Positions 20,389 through 30,169 of a DNA stretch of 64,000 nucleotides are shown in pieces. The notes under the pieces are model-generated. The model was not told the origin of the DNA, did not search any database, and saw nothing but the letters and a program-made list of their open reading frames with translations. How positions within the stretch are numbered: the stretch's first letter is position 1; every line of letters begins with the position of its first letter. Source of the stretch: Nocardia coubleae NBRC 108252 (GTDB lineage: Bacteria; Actinomycetota; Actinomycetes; Mycobacteriales; Mycobacteriaceae); assembly GCF_001612805.1 (NCBI RefSeq), contig NZ_BDBD01000011.1, positions 868,001 to 932,000 on the forward strand. Direction: 5' to 3'. The position numbers and the translations under genes were made by a program.

Positions 20389-21165
20389 TCAACGGTGGGT
20401 GAAGTGCGCGGACCGCTTATCGATGAAGGCACTCATGCCTTCCTTTTGATCGGTGGTCGCGAACAGGGAGTGGAAGACGCGGCGTTCGAAGCGGATTCCT
20501 TCGGACAGGGTGGTTTCGAAGGATCGATTCACTGATTCCTTGGCGATCATCGCCACCGGCAGCGACTTGGCCGCGATGGTCTCGGCAGCCTCGGCCGCGG
20601 TCTCGAGCAGGGTGTCGGCGGGCACGATCCGCGCGACGAGCCCGGCCCGTTCGGCTTCCTCGGCATCCATGGTGCGCCCGGTGAGCACCAGATCCATCGC
20701 TTTGGCTTTGCCGACTGCCCGGGTGAGTCGCTGTGAGCCGCCGATGCCGGGTATCACGCCGAGTTTGATCTCGGGTTGACCGAACTTCGCTGTGTCGGCG
20801 GCGATCAAGATGTCACAGAGCATGGCGAGCTCGCAGCCGCCGCCGAGGGCATAGCCCGCGACGGCGGCGATGGTGGGTTTTCGGAACTGCGCCAACCGGT
20901 CCCATCGCGAGAAATAGTCCCCCATGAACATGTCCATATAGGACTTGGGCTGCATCTCCTTGATGTCGGCGCCTGCGGCGAAAGCCTTGGCAGAGCCCGT
21001 GATCACGACGGCACCGATCGCGGCGTCGTGCTCGAACTCGTCCACGGCGGCGACGATGTCGTCGAGGACCTGGGTGTTGAGCGCGTTGAGGGCTTTGGGC
21101 CGGTTGAGGATGATCCAGCCGACGCGGTTCTTGCGTTCGAGCAGGATGGTGTCGAAGTCGGTCAT
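20389..21165 (-). CDS. Enoyl-CoA hydratase
   Basis: 258 residues of the crotonase family. The oxyanion hole is in [12 protein letters not shown], and the catalytic glutamates are in CELAM and [11 protein letters not shown]. The sequence resembles the mitochondrial-type short-chain hydratase. In the valine pathway it would hydrate methacrylyl-CoA to 3-hydroxyisobutyryl-CoA. Its ATG overlaps the mmsB stop by four bases, so they are coupled. Confidence 0.92.
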   Translation of the reverse strand: MTDFDTILLERKNRVGWIILNRPKALNALNTQVLDDIVAAVDEFEHDAAIGAVVITGSAKAFAAGADIKEMQPKSYMDMFMGDYFSRWDRLAQFRKPTIAAVAGYALGGGCELAMLCDILIAADTAKFGQPEIKLGVIPGIGGSQRLTRAVGKAKAMDLVLTGRTMDAEEAERAGLVARIVPADTLLETAAEAAETIAAKSLPVAMIAKESVNRSFETTLSEGIRFERRVFHSLFATTDQKEGMSAFIDKRSAHFTHR

Positions 21166-22055
21166 TCGGTGTCCTCTCCGGAACGGTCTCTGATATCGGT
21201 GATGATCGCGGAGAAGTCCCGTCCCACATCGGTGTGGTTGAATCGCTCATAGATCGCGGCGGCCAACTGGCCGAGCCGACCGTCGATACCGTTGGCGCGC
21301 AAGGCATTCGCGGCCAATGTGAGGTCCTTGGACATCAGCGCGGTGGCGAAGCCCGGCTGATAGTCGTGGTTGGCCGGGCTGGCCGGCACCGGGCCGGGGA
21401 CCGGACAGTAGCTGGTGAGAGCCCAGCTCTGCCCGGATGCGGTGGAGACCACATCGAAGAACGATTGGTGGCTCAGACCGAGCCGCTCCCCGAGCACCAG
21501 CGCCTCGGACAGCCCGATCATCGAGATCCCCAGCAGCATGTTGTTGCAGATCTTGGCGGCCTGCCCGACGCCGGCCTCACCGCAGTGCACAACCTTGCCG
21601 CCCATCACCTCGAGCACCTCGCGCGCCTCGGCGAAGTCCGCTGTCGCTCCGCCGACCATGAAGGTGAGGGTGCCTGCTGTCGCACCCGCCACCCCGCCGG
21701 AGACCGGCGCGTCCAAAGGTCGATGGCCGACCGCTTCCGCCTGGGCGGCAGCAGCTTTCGCGTCGGCGACATCGATCGTGGAACAGTCGATGAAAAGGGT
21801 GCCCGGTTCGGCGGCGGGCAGCAGTTCGGCGTAGACATCGAGCACGAGTTTGCCGTCGGGCAGCATGGTGATCACCACGTCACGGTCCACCGCCGCTTCC
21901 CGTGCCGTTGTCATCACCGTCGCACCGTCGGCTCGAGCCCGTTCCTGTGCCGCGGGTGCCGGATCGAAGGCGCACACCTCGTAGCCCGCCTTCACCAGGT
22001 TCGCCGCCATGGGCCCACCCATGTGCCCGAGCCCGAGGAAACCGATCTTCTTCAC
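21162..22055 (-). CDS. mmsB: 3-hydroxyisobutyrate dehydrogenase
   Basis: 297 residues. I chose the GTG at 22055 because it overlaps the preceding stop codon as GTGA and has AGGAGG seven bases upstream; a second GTG lies one codon earlier. The N-terminal Rossmann motif is [16 protein letters not shown]. The substrate segment is [13 protein letters not shown], and the catalytic Lys lies in [12 protein letters not shown]. It oxidises 3-hydroxyisobutyrate to methylmalonate semialdehyde with NAD, between the hydrolase and MmsA steps encoded in the same operon. Confidence 0.94.
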   Translation of the reverse strand: MKKIGFLGLGHMGGPMAANLVKAGYEVCAFDPAPAAQERARADGATVMTTAREAAVDRDVVITMLPDGKLVLDVYAELLPAAEPGTLFIDCSTIDVADAKAAAAQAEAVGHRPLDAPVSGGVAGATAGTLTFMVGGATADFAEAREVLEVMGGKVVHCGEAGVGQAAKICNNMLLGISMIGLSEALVLGERLGLSHQSFFDVVSTASGQSWALTSYCPVPGPVPASPANHDYQPGFATALMSKDLTLAANALRANGIDGRLGQLAAAIYERFNHTDVGRDFSAIITDIRDRSGEDTE

Positions 22056-23122
22056 CACTGTGCCTCCTGTGCCATCAGACCGAGTTCTTTCGCCCCGAGT
22101 CCGGCGAAGTACGCTGCGACCTCCGCGTCGGCGACCTCGGCCAAGGTCGCCGGGCTCCACCGTGGATTGCGGTCCTTGTCGATGACCTGGGCGCGGATCC
22201 CCTCGACAAGGTCGTGCGAGCCGAGCGCGGCGACCGAGACCCGGTATTCCTGGTTCAGCACCTCCTCGAGACTTGTCAGCTCACGCGCCGACCGCAGTGC
22301 GCGCAGCGTGACCTTCAGTGCCACAGGCGATTTCGCTAGCAGGTTCTCGAGCGCCTTGGTCGCTTCGGGTGAATCGGCAGTCTGCAAGCGTGCCGCGATT
22401 TCCTCGACCGTGTCGGCGCTGTAGCAGCCGTCGATCCAGCTCTGCTGAGCGAGCAGATCCGACGGCGGTGCGGCTTCGGCGACGGCGGCAATCGCCTCGT
22501 CGACGGTCGCGGTACGCAGCGCAGTGAGCAACGCGGGCATGGCCGCGGATGGCACATAGTGGTCGGCGAACCCGGCCGCGATGGCATCGCCCGCGGTCAT
22601 GCGGGCGGTGGTGAGCGCGACGTGGGTGCCGACTTCACCGGGTGCGCGCGAGAGCAGATGGGTGCCACCGACGTCGGGAACGAATCCGATGCCGACTTCG
22701 GGCATGCCGATCCGGGACCGCTCGGTGACGATGCGGTGACTGCCGTGCCCGGACAGCCCGACACCACCACCCATCACGATGCCGTCCATGATCACGATGT
22801 ACGGCTTGGGGTAGCGCCCGATCAACGCGTTGAGGATGTACTCGTCGCGCCAGAACACACCCGTGGGTGAATCAGGGCCTGCTGTCCCGGTTTTGGCGTC
22901 CGCGTGGATGGCGACGATGTCACCGCCCGCGCACAGCCCGCGCTCGCCGGCACCGGTGACCACGACAGCGCGCACAGACTCGTCGTCGGCCCACGCCCGC
23001 AGAGCCTCGGTGATGGACAACGCCATAGGATGACTCAGGGCATTGATGGCCTTGGGCCGGTTCAGGGTGATCAGACCGAGGCCTTCTTCGGTGGCGATCA
23101 GCACTTCGGGTTCGTCGGTCAT
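22052..23122 (-). CDS. 3-hydroxyisobutyryl-CoA hydrolase (crotonase family)
   Basis: 356 residues, the usual length of the HIBCH branch and longer than an enoyl-CoA hydratase. The oxyanion segments GLCAGGDIVAIH and MGGGVGLSGHGSHRI, and the acidic GMPEVGIGFVPDVGG, are present, as is the C-terminal extension with NQEYRVS typical of HIBCH. It releases CoA from 3-hydroxyisobutyryl-CoA. It overlaps both neighbours by four bases (ATGA and GTGA). Confidence 0.93.
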   Translation of the reverse strand: MTDEPEVLIATEEGLGLITLNRPKAINALSHPMALSITEALRAWADDESVRAVVVTGAGERGLCAGGDIVAIHADAKTGTAGPDSPTGVFWRDEYILNALIGRYPKPYIVIMDGIVMGGGVGLSGHGSHRIVTERSRIGMPEVGIGFVPDVGGTHLLSRAPGEVGTHVALTTARMTAGDAIAAGFADHYVPSAAMPALLTALRTATVDEAIAAVAEAAPPSDLLAQQSWIDGCYSADTVEEIAARLQTADSPEATKALENLLAKSPVALKVTLRALRSARELTSLEEVLNQEYRVSVAALGSHDLVEGIRAQVIDKDRNPRWSPATLAEVADAEVAAYFAGLGAKELGLMAQEAQW

Positions 23123-24258
23123 GCCGCTCCTGTCAACGCACGAGCCACGACAACCCGCATGATCTCGTTGGTGCCCTCAAGGATCTGATGCACGCGCAGG
23201 TCGCGGACGATCTTCTCCAACCCGTATTCGTGCAAGTAGCCGTACCCGCCATGCAGCTGCAGCGCCTTATTGGCGACCTCGAAACCGGTATCGGTGGCGA
23301 ACCGCTTGGCCATCGCACACAGCTCGACCTTGTCAGGCGCCCCAGCGTCCAGCCCTGCCGCAGCCCGCCACAGCAACGTCCGCGCCGCTTCCAACTCGGT
23401 CCGCATATCGGCCAACGTGAAGCGCAACGCCTCGTTGCGCGCCAGCGACTTGCCGAAGGCCTGCCGCTCGGACAGATAGCGCACCGACTTGTCCAGTGCT
23501 GACTGCGCACCGCCGACCGAGCAGGCGGCGATACTGAGCCGGCCGCCGTTGAGGCCGTTCATCGCGATCGAGAAACCGTCACCCTCTGATCCGAGCCGGT
23601 TGGCCACTGGCACCCGCGCATCGTCGAGAATTACTTGCCTGGTCGGCTGCGCGTTCCAGCCCATCTTCCGTTCGTTCGGACCGACGCTCAATCCGGGCGT
23701 GTCGGCCGGCACGATCAGCGCCGATATCCCGTGCGGGCCAGAACCTCCGGTACGGACCATCATCACGTAGACATCGTTGGCTCCGGCGCCCGAGATGAAC
23801 TGTTTGGCACCGCTGAGGACATAGTCGTCGCCGTCGCGAACAGCCTTGGTGTTCAGCGCTGCCGCGTCGGAACCGACACCGGGCTCGGTGAGGGCGTAGC
23901 TGCCAAGTAGTTCCATCGACGCCATGTCCTGTACCCAGGTCTGGCGTTGCCACTCCGTGCCATACTCGTCGATCATCCACGTCGCCATGTTGTGGATCGA
24001 CAGGTAAGCCGCCATCGTCGGACATCCTGTGGCAAGTTCCTCGAAGATCCGCACCGCGTCGAGCCTGCGCAGCCCAGAGCCACCTATGTCCTCGCGGACG
24101 TATATACCGCCCAGCCCGACCGGCCCCGCCTTGCGCAGCACATCCACTGGAAAGTGCTTGCGTTCGTCCCACTCCAGTGCGTGCGGTGCGAAGAACTCGT
24201 CGGCGAACTGACGTGCGGTCTCCACGATCGCGCGTTCGTCGTCGTTCAGGGTGAGCAT
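23119..24258 (-). CDS. Acyl-CoA dehydrogenase (probable isobutyryl-CoA dehydrogenase)
   Basis: 379 residues with full FAD-dependent acyl-CoA dehydrogenase architecture. SYALTEPGVGSDAA lies in the middle, and the C-terminal helix pair carries the catalytic Glu in ILEGTNEIMR. Placed second in the operon after mmsA, it most likely oxidises isobutyryl-CoA to methacrylyl-CoA; the family alone does not fix chain preference. Electrons go to ETF. It overlaps the next gene by four bases and starts 4 bases after the mmsA stop. Confidence 0.92.
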   Translation of the reverse strand: MLTLNDDERAIVETARQFADEFFAPHALEWDERKHFPVDVLRKAGPVGLGGIYVREDIGGSGLRRLDAVRIFEELATGCPTMAAYLSIHNMATWMIDEYGTEWQRQTWVQDMASMELLGSYALTEPGVGSDAAALNTKAVRDGDDYVLSGAKQFISGAGANDVYVMMVRTGGSGPHGISALIVPADTPGLSVGPNERKMGWNAQPTRQVILDDARVPVANRLGSEGDGFSIAMNGLNGGRLSIAACSVGGAQSALDKSVRYLSERQAFGKSLARNEALRFTLADMRTELEAARTLLWRAAAGLDAGAPDKVELCAMAKRFATDTGFEVANKALQLHGGYGYLHEYGLEKIVRDLRVHQILEGTNEIMRVVVARALTGAA

Positions 24259-24262
24259 CGGG

Positions 24263-25762
24263 TCAGTCCATCGTCGGGATGACGAACGCGTTGGACTCCT
24301 TGAGCCCCGCGGGCCAGCGCTGGGTCACCGTCTTGGTCTTGGTGTAGAAGCGGATCGAATCCGGGCCGTGCTGATTGAGATCACCGAAACCCGATCGCTT
24401 CCACCCACCGAAGGTGTAATAGGCAATCGGCACCGGGATCGGCACGTTGATGCCGACCATGCCGACCTGCACCCGGGCGGCGAAATCACGGGCGGTGTCG
24501 CCGTCGCGAGTGAAGATCGCCACGCCGTTGCCATATTCGTGCTCGTCGGCCAGCCGCAATGCCTCCGCGTAGTCGGCGGCGCGCACCACGGTGACCACCG
24601 GGCCGAAGATCTCCTCCTTGTAGATCCGCATATCGGCGGTGACCCTGTCGAACAGTGTGGCACCCACGAAGTAGCCGTCCTCGGCACCCTCGACGACCAA
24701 ACCGCGGCCGTCGACCACCAGTTCGGCGCCCTCGTCGACACCGATCTGGACGTAGTTGTTCACCCGGTCCACTCCGTCACGGCCCACCAGCGGGCCGAAA
24801 TCCGCGCCGGGATCGTCGGATCGGCCGACATTGAGCTTGTGCACCCGCTCGGTCAACTTGGCGACCAACCGATCCGCGGTCTCCTCCCCCACCGGCACGG
24901 CCACCGAGATCGCCATGCAGCGCTCGCCCGCGGAGCCGTAACCCGCGCCGATCAGCTGGTCGGCGACATCGTCGAGGTCGGCATCGGGCATCACGATCGC
25001 GTGGTTCTTCGCACCCCCGAAGCACTGGGCCCGCTTGCCGTTCGCGGTCGCGGTCTCGTAGATGTACTGCGCGATCGGGGTCGATCCGACGAAGCCGACA
25101 GCCTTGATCCGCGGGTCGCGCAGGATGGTGTCGACGGCTTCCTTGTCGCCGTTGACCACGTTGAACACCCCCGGCGGCAGTCCCGCCTCGAGGAACAACT
25201 CCGCCAACCGCAACGGCACCGACGGGTCGCGCTCGGAAGGCTTGAGCACGAAGGCATTTCCACACGCCAACGCCGGACCGGCCTTCCACAGCGGGATCAT
25301 GGCCGGGAAATTGAACGGGGTGATGCCCGCGACCACGCCGAGCGGCTGACGCATCGAGTACACGTCGATGCCGGTGCCGGCGCTCTCGCTGTACTCACCC
25401 TTGAGCAAGTGTGGGATACCCACCGCGAACTCGATCACCTCGAGGCCACGCTGGATATCGCCCTTCGCGTCGGCGATGGTCTTGCCGTGCTCCGAGGACA
25501 GCAAGGCCGCAAGGCTGTCGATCTCCGCGTTGACCAAGGTCACGAACTTCATCAACACCCTGGCCCGCTTCTGCGGGTTGAGCGCCGCCCACACCGGCTG
25601 CGCCGCCGCGGCGTCGGCGATCGCCGCCTCGACTTCGGCAGTATTCGCCAACGGAACCGTGGCCTGCACCTGGCCGGAATTGGGGTCGAACACGTCACCG
25701 AACGCGCGCGAAGCGCCCTTGACGTGCTGACCGTGGATGAAGTGTGTGAGTTCGCGAACCAT
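24263..25762 (-). CDS. mmsA: Methylmalonate-semialdehyde dehydrogenase (CoA-acylating)
   Basis: 499 residues of the aldehyde dehydrogenase fold, MmsA branch. It has PFNFPAMIPLW, FVGSTPIAQYIYETA and the catalytic Cys in GSAGERCMAIS. The catalytic Glu of ordinary aldehyde dehydrogenases is replaced (QCFGGAKNHA), as expected for the CoA-acylating subclass. It converts methylmalonate semialdehyde to propionyl-CoA, ending valine breakdown. It is the first gene of the operon, so the promoter lies in 25763-25975, where two palindromes sit. Confidence 0.96.
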   Translation of the reverse strand: MVRELTHFIHGQHVKGASRAFGDVFDPNSGQVQATVPLANTAEVEAAIADAAAAQPVWAALNPQKRARVLMKFVTLVNAEIDSLAALLSSEHGKTIADAKGDIQRGLEVIEFAVGIPHLLKGEYSESAGTGIDVYSMRQPLGVVAGITPFNFPAMIPLWKAGPALACGNAFVLKPSERDPSVPLRLAELFLEAGLPPGVFNVVNGDKEAVDTILRDPRIKAVGFVGSTPIAQYIYETATANGKRAQCFGGAKNHAIVMPDADLDDVADQLIGAGYGSAGERCMAISVAVPVGEETADRLVAKLTERVHKLNVGRSDDPGADFGPLVGRDGVDRVNNYVQIGVDEGAELVVDGRGLVVEGAEDGYFVGATLFDRVTADMRIYKEEIFGPVVTVVRAADYAEALRLADEHEYGNGVAIFTRDGDTARDFAARVQVGMVGINVPIPVPIAYYTFGGWKRSGFGDLNQHGPDSIRFYTKTKTVTQRWPAGLKESNAFVIPTMD

Positions 25763-25853
25763 GTCTGCCCTCTTCAGTCGAGGTCATCGCCCGAAGGCGA
25801 ATCCAAAGGAAGTCAAATAGTTGGATGCCCAAGTATTTTCCAACCTTCGCAAC

Positions 25854-25929
25854 TTGTTGGCGCTCTGTCAACAGTTGCCATACAAGTCCTTCCGCCCTAC
25901 CTCGGCCGCTGTTGACAAATCGCCAACAG
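25854..25929. promoter_or_regulatory. Two 19-bp palindromes in the divergent mmsA/acyl-CoA dehydrogenase promoter region
   Basis: Sites at 25855-25873 and 25910-25928 both fit TGTTGRC-N5-GYCAACA, with centres 55 bases apart. They lie between the divergent start codons at 25762 and 25976. This is the pattern of a dimeric repressor such as a TetR or GntR protein that would control both directions. No matching regulator is adjacent. Confidence 0.62.
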
Positions 25930-25975
25930 TGGCGTCACGCTTTACGCCGAGCGCCGACCAACGAGGAGAATCCTG

Positions 25976-27136
25976 ATGAGCACTGCCCCAACCGGCCATG
26001 CCCCCGACGACCGGTCAGAGCTGCAAAGCCTTGCCGAACTGGCGCGCAACTTCTTCGTCGACACCGTCGCTCCCCACCGCGAAGAGTTCGCAGAACAGGG
26101 TTACCCGAACCGGGAGGTGTACCGGCAAGCAGGAGAACTGGGCCTGCTGTGCATGTCGGTTCCGGAGGAGTACGGCGGCGGTGGCGGTACCTTCGCCCAC
26201 GAGGCGGTGCTGTTCACCGAGCAGGTCAAAGGCGGCGATTCCGCGATGCAACTCGGTGTACACACCGGCATCGTGCCGCACTACATTTTGTCCTACGCCT
26301 CCGAGCAGAACAAGAAACGCTGGCTGCCGAGGCTCGCATCCGGCGAGTGGATCGGCGCCATCGCCATGACCGAGCCCGGCACCGGCTCCGACCTACAGAA
26401 CATCAGCACCAAAGCCGTCAAGGACGGGGACGACTACCTGATCACCGGCGCCAAGACCTTCATCTCCAACGGCCGCAACTGCGATCTGCTTATCATCGCG
26501 GTGAAAACCGATCCGGCTCAGGGCGCGAAGGGGGTCTCGCTGGTAGTCGCCGAAGTCGCCGACGACACACCGGGATTCGAGCGCGGCCGACTGCTGAAGA
26601 AAATCGGCCAGAAGGGCCAGGACACCACCGAACTGTTCTTCGACGGCCTGCGTGTACCGCGCGCGAATCTGCTCGGAACCGCCGAAGGTCAGGGATTCAT
26701 CCAGCTCATGCAACAACTACCCCAGGAACGCTTGATTTGCGGCGTCGCAGCCGCGGCGGCGATCGAGGCCGCCGTCGATGAGACACTGACCTACGTCAAG
26801 CAGCGCACTGCGTTCGGTAAGCCGTTGTTCGCAATGCAGAACACCCGATTCGAGCTCGCCGAGTGCGCGACCATCGCCGAGGTGGTCCGCACATTCGTCG
26901 ACTCCGCGGTCGACAAGCACCTACGTGGAGTCTTGGACGTAAAAACGGCCGCTATGGTCAAGTACTGGACCACCGACCAGCAATCCCATGTGATCGATCG
27001 GTGCGTCCAGCTGCACGGGGGATATGGATACATGGAGGAGTACCCGATCGCACGAATGTGGGCCGATGGACGCATCTCCCGTATCTACGCCGGAGCCAAC
27101 GAGGTCATGAAAGATCTCATCGCACGCTCTCTCTGA
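25976..27136 (+). CDS. Acyl-CoA dehydrogenase (isovaleryl-CoA-dehydrogenase-like active site)
   Basis: 386 residues from an ATG with GAGGAG upstream. It contains AMTEPGTGSDLQN, QRTAFGKPLFAMQN and QLHGGYGYMEEYP. At the usual catalytic site the motif reads IYAGANEVM, so the Glu of YEGT is Ala. A Glu in PQERLICG (residue 251) sits where isovaleryl- and long-chain enzymes hold their base. It is therefore likely active on a branched or bulky acyl-CoA. It diverges from the valine operon and shares its promoter region. Confidence 0.9.
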   Translation: MSTAPTGHAPDDRSELQSLAELARNFFVDTVAPHREEFAEQGYPNREVYRQAGELGLLCMSVPEEYGGGGGTFAHEAVLFTEQVKGGDSAMQLGVHTGIVPHYILSYASEQNKKRWLPRLASGEWIGAIAMTEPGTGSDLQNISTKAVKDGDDYLITGAKTFISNGRNCDLLIIAVKTDPAQGAKGVSLVVAEVADDTPGFERGRLLKKIGQKGQDTTELFFDGLRVPRANLLGTAEGQGFIQLMQQLPQERLICGVAAAAAIEAAVDETLTYVKQRTAFGKPLFAMQNTRFELAECATIAEVVRTFVDSAVDKHLRGVLDVKTAAMVKYWTTDQQSHVIDRCVQLHGGYGYMEEYPIARMWADGRISRIYAGANEVMKDLIARSL

Positions 27137-27535
27137 CCGGCAGAGCGACCGGTCACGCTCTCCCCATGGACATTCGGCCGCGTGAAACAAGCGGTGTCCA
27201 CGAACTACCTCGCCCGGCGTGTAGGCGTACTGATGGTGTATCTCGGCAGCGCCCCCTGCCGGCTGCCATGATGGGCTCATAACTGACCGAACTCGGGTGT
27301 TGTATGCCATCGTGACGGGCGCACCGCCAGCTAACACGGTGAGTGGGAGGCCGCGCATGAACGGCAGCAACGAGCCGAACTCATCCCATACCGCGGCGAG
27401 GCACGCCGAGGTGGTCGAGTCGGCCGGCGCCCTCACCGAAACCGAGATCCCTCGCGCCGGCCAGAAATGACCTCGGCGCGGAGCCACTCCACGCGATAGC
27501 TTCACGGCGAGCCGACGCCCTCGCCGGTTCCGGCT
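27137..27535. other. Intergenic region with a possible 37-residue ORF
   Basis: An ATG at 27357 follows GGGAGG at six bases and reads 37 codons to 27470 (starts MNGSNEPNSSH). The peptide resembles nothing I know and may be a gene remnant. The rest is featureless except for a short hairpin (AGAGCG/CGCTCT) near 27144, just after the dehydrogenase stop. Confidence 0.35.
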
Positions 27536-28546
27536 TCAGCGGCGATCGCGAGCGAAGCGCCCTGGAGTCGTCCCAGTCCACCGGGTGAAGGCGTGGGTGA
27601 AACTCGATGCGTCGGCATAGCCGAGGCGGACTGCTACGTCTTCGACCGTGGTGCCGATCCGCAGGAGTTCTTCGGCCAGGAGTTGACGCGTTTCCGCGGC
27701 GAGTTCACGGTAGGAGGTGTTCTCTTCGGCCAGGCGGCGATGCAGCGTTCGGACGCTGATGCGGAGTTCGGCGGCGACCTGTTCCTGGTGGGTCGTGACG
27801 CCGCGGGTGAGCAGGATCTCGCGAACCTTCGCAGCGATGCCCTGGCGCGCGAGGCGTCGTTGCATGATGTCGGCGGCTTGACGTTCCGCGATCACCGCGG
27901 CGTGCGGGTTGGCGTGCGGCAGTGGTAGATCGAGCACGTCCTGGGTGAAGGCGAGCCGAGTAACCGGTGCGTCGAATTCCGGCATCGTCCCCAGCAGCTC
28001 GACGTACTCGTCGGTGTATGCCGGCTGTGGGCAAGACAGTTCTACGCGGCTCGGGGGCACGGTATGGCCGAACACTTCCCGATCGACGGTGATGGTTTCG
28101 GCGATGTCGCGTTCGAGCAGAAAGGTGCGGACCTCGACGGGCACCGCAGAGTAGTCGATAGTCGCCACCGCCTCGGATTGCCGTTCATCGAAGCGCCAGC
28201 GGGCGAACGAGAAGCCGATGTCCATCAGCTCCACCCCGACCCGCCAAGCGTGGCGCACCGTCGGACTGCTGATCACAGCGAAGGCCCAGATGCCATGGGC
28301 CAGCAGATGATATCGGCGGCCGGCCGCGAGGCCGAGGGCGGGCACGTGTCCGAGGGCGGCGACGACGTTCTGCACCAGGCGTAATTCCTGGCGAGCCAGG
28401 ATCTCCGCCGCCGGGTCATCGAGATCACCAGGGGTGATGCCGGTGTTGTCGAGGCACTGAGCCACGCTCATACCCTGCTCGGCCGCGAGATCGGTGAGGA
28501 TCACCGCGCTGGCGATCGAGCGTTGCAGATTGAGCCGATCGGTCAT
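27536..28546 (-). CDS. AraC-family regulator, VirS-like
   Basis: 336 residues. The N-terminal arabinose-binding-like domain (about 20-205) contains RYHLLAHGIWAFAVISSPT, as in the OruR/VirS group. The C-terminal AraC helix-turn-helix pair (about 235-335) contains ISVRTLHRRLAEE and GYADASSFTHAFTRWTG. It is transcribed divergently from an operon of aldehyde dehydrogenase, ligase, monooxygenase and WS/DGAT genes, the same arrangement as VirS and mymA in M. tuberculosis, so it probably activates that operon. The inducer is unknown. Confidence 0.88.
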   Translation of the reverse strand: MTDRLNLQRSIASAVILTDLAAEQGMSVAQCLDNTGITPGDLDDPAAEILARQELRLVQNVVAALGHVPALGLAAGRRYHLLAHGIWAFAVISSPTVRHAWRVGVELMDIGFSFARWRFDERQSEAVATIDYSAVPVEVRTFLLERDIAETITVDREVFGHTVPPSRVELSCPQPAYTDEYVELLGTMPEFDAPVTRLAFTQDVLDLPLPHANPHAAVIAERQAADIMQRRLARQGIAAKVREILLTRGVTTHQEQVAAELRISVRTLHRRLAEENTSYRELAAETRQLLAEELLRIGTTVEDVAVRLGYADASSFTHAFTRWTGTTPGRFARDRR

Positions 28547-28662
28547 GGAGTGATCATCACCCTCGTGTCCGAAATTAACAAGTATTGACTGTTCTGCTCA
28601 TGGAATCCCCGGCCTCGCGTCCCTAGCCTCGGTGACAGCCGACACATACAAGGGACCGGGTG

Positions 28663-30126
28663 ATGCAGACCAATTTTATGGAGGGACCGCCCGCGCACAG
28701 CGGCCGATCATCCATCGACGTGCCAAACCACGTCGAGCAGCTTCGTGCCGCACAACGCGAATGGGAGCAATCCGGCGTGGCGGCGCGCATCCATTGGCTG
28801 CGCCGCTACGCGGAGTGGCTGCTCGACAACCAGGACACGATCGTGGCGCAGCTGGCGTCCGAGGTCGGCAAACCGCTGATCGAAGCCCAGATCGAGTTCA
28901 TGGTGCCGATCGAACTGATCAACTATCTGACCGGCACGACAGTGCGGTGTCTCGATGCCGAGCGGGTCACTCCGGCGAATCTGCTCGGAGCTCTGAAGAC
29001 AGCCACCGTCACCCATCGCCCGTACCCGGTGGTCGCCGTGATCACGCCATGGAACTTCCCCCTCGGATTGTCGTTGTGTGATGCGATTCCGGCCCTGCTC
29101 GCCGGCGCCGCGGTCGTAGTGAAACCTGCTCCGGCGACGCCGGGCAGCGTGATCACCGCGGTGTCGGGATGGGGCGACATCGGCGCGCCTCCGGTGTTCT
29201 CGGTGTTGGCAGGTGACGACACGATCGGGCGCGCACTGGTCGACGAGGTCGACTATGTGCAGTTCACCGGGTCCTCACGAACCGGGCGTGCCATCGCGCA
29301 ACGCTGCGGGCAGCGACTGATTCCGTGCGGACTCGAGCTGGGCGGCAAGGACCCCGCGTTGGTGCTGGCCGACGCCGATCTCGACCACGCCGCACGAGGA
29401 ATCGCCTGGGGCGCCCTGGCGAATGCGGGGCAGATGTGCACCTCCATCGAGCGGGTCTTCGTCGAGAAGCCGGTGTTCGAGCAGTTCGTGGCCAAGCTCG
29501 CCGCGCACGTCGATTCGCTCCAGGAAGGCCGAGATCTGAGCGCCCTGGTGACTGCCGACCAGTTCGACATCGTCGTGGAACATCTCGACCAGGCGGTGGC
29601 TGCGGGCGCGAGTGTGGTGTCCGGCGGCGGCCACGATCGGTCACGACGTTGGGTGCAACCCACGGTTCTGATCGACGTCGACCCGTCGATGGCGTGCATG
29701 CGGGAGGAGACCTTCGGCCCCTTGATCCCGGTGCTGGCCGTAGCCGATGAGGATGAGGCGGTGCGGCTGGCCAACGACAGCGACTATGGCCTGTCGGCGA
29801 GCGTGTGGTCGAGCGACCGCGCCCGCGCCGAGCGGATCGCCGCGCGGCTCGAGGCCGGCGCGGTGAACATCAACGATTCCCACGCCAACGTGTTCTTGCT
29901 GTCGGCACCGATGCACGGGTGGAAGCAGTCGGGCCTGGCCGGCCGTTTCGGCGGCCGCGACGCCGTGCTGAAGTACTGCCGCCCGCAAGCGGTCACCGCC
30001 GCACGAATCCCTCTCTCCTATCAGCGCCACCTGCTCTGGTTCCCCTACAGCACGGCGGCCACCGCAGTGCTGGGCCGCACGTTGCGCGTGCTGGCTGCCC
30101 GGGGCACCCGCAGGTGGACCTGGTGA
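28663..30126 (+). CDS. NAD(P)-dependent aldehyde dehydrogenase
   Basis: 487 residues. The ATG at 28663 is preceded by AAGGGA; a GTG abuts it upstream. It has ITPWNFPLG, FTGSSRTGRAIA, the catalytic Glu in LELGGKDP and the catalytic Cys in NAGQMCTSIERV. The C terminus is extended past the usual fold by a hydrophobic and basic tail (TAVLGRTLRVLAARG), suggesting a membrane association suited to lipophilic aldehydes. It is the first gene of the plus-strand operon. It would make the acid that the next gene activates. Confidence 0.92.
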   Translation: MQTNFMEGPPAHSGRSSIDVPNHVEQLRAAQREWEQSGVAARIHWLRRYAEWLLDNQDTIVAQLASEVGKPLIEAQIEFMVPIELINYLTGTTVRCLDAERVTPANLLGALKTATVTHRPYPVVAVITPWNFPLGLSLCDAIPALLAGAAVVVKPAPATPGSVITAVSGWGDIGAPPVFSVLAGDDTIGRALVDEVDYVQFTGSSRTGRAIAQRCGQRLIPCGLELGGKDPALVLADADLDHAARGIAWGALANAGQMCTSIERVFVEKPVFEQFVAKLAAHVDSLQEGRDLSALVTADQFDIVVEHLDQAVAAGASVVSGGGHDRSRRWVQPTVLIDVDPSMACMREETFGPLIPVLAVADEDEAVRLANDSDYGLSASVWSSDRARAERIAARLEAGAVNINDSHANVFLLSAPMHGWKQSGLAGRFGGRDAVLKYCRPQAVTAARIPLSYQRHLLWFPYSTAATAVLGRTLRVLAARGTRRWTW

Positions 30127-30169
30127 CGATCAGCCGCCGCTGGGCGCACTCCGATCAGAAAGTCGAACA

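Noticed and set aside
27357..27470. 37-codon ORF as a confident gene
   Set aside because: A good ribosome site exists, but the peptide has no recognisable character and no conserved partner, so it is mentioned only in the intergenic entry.
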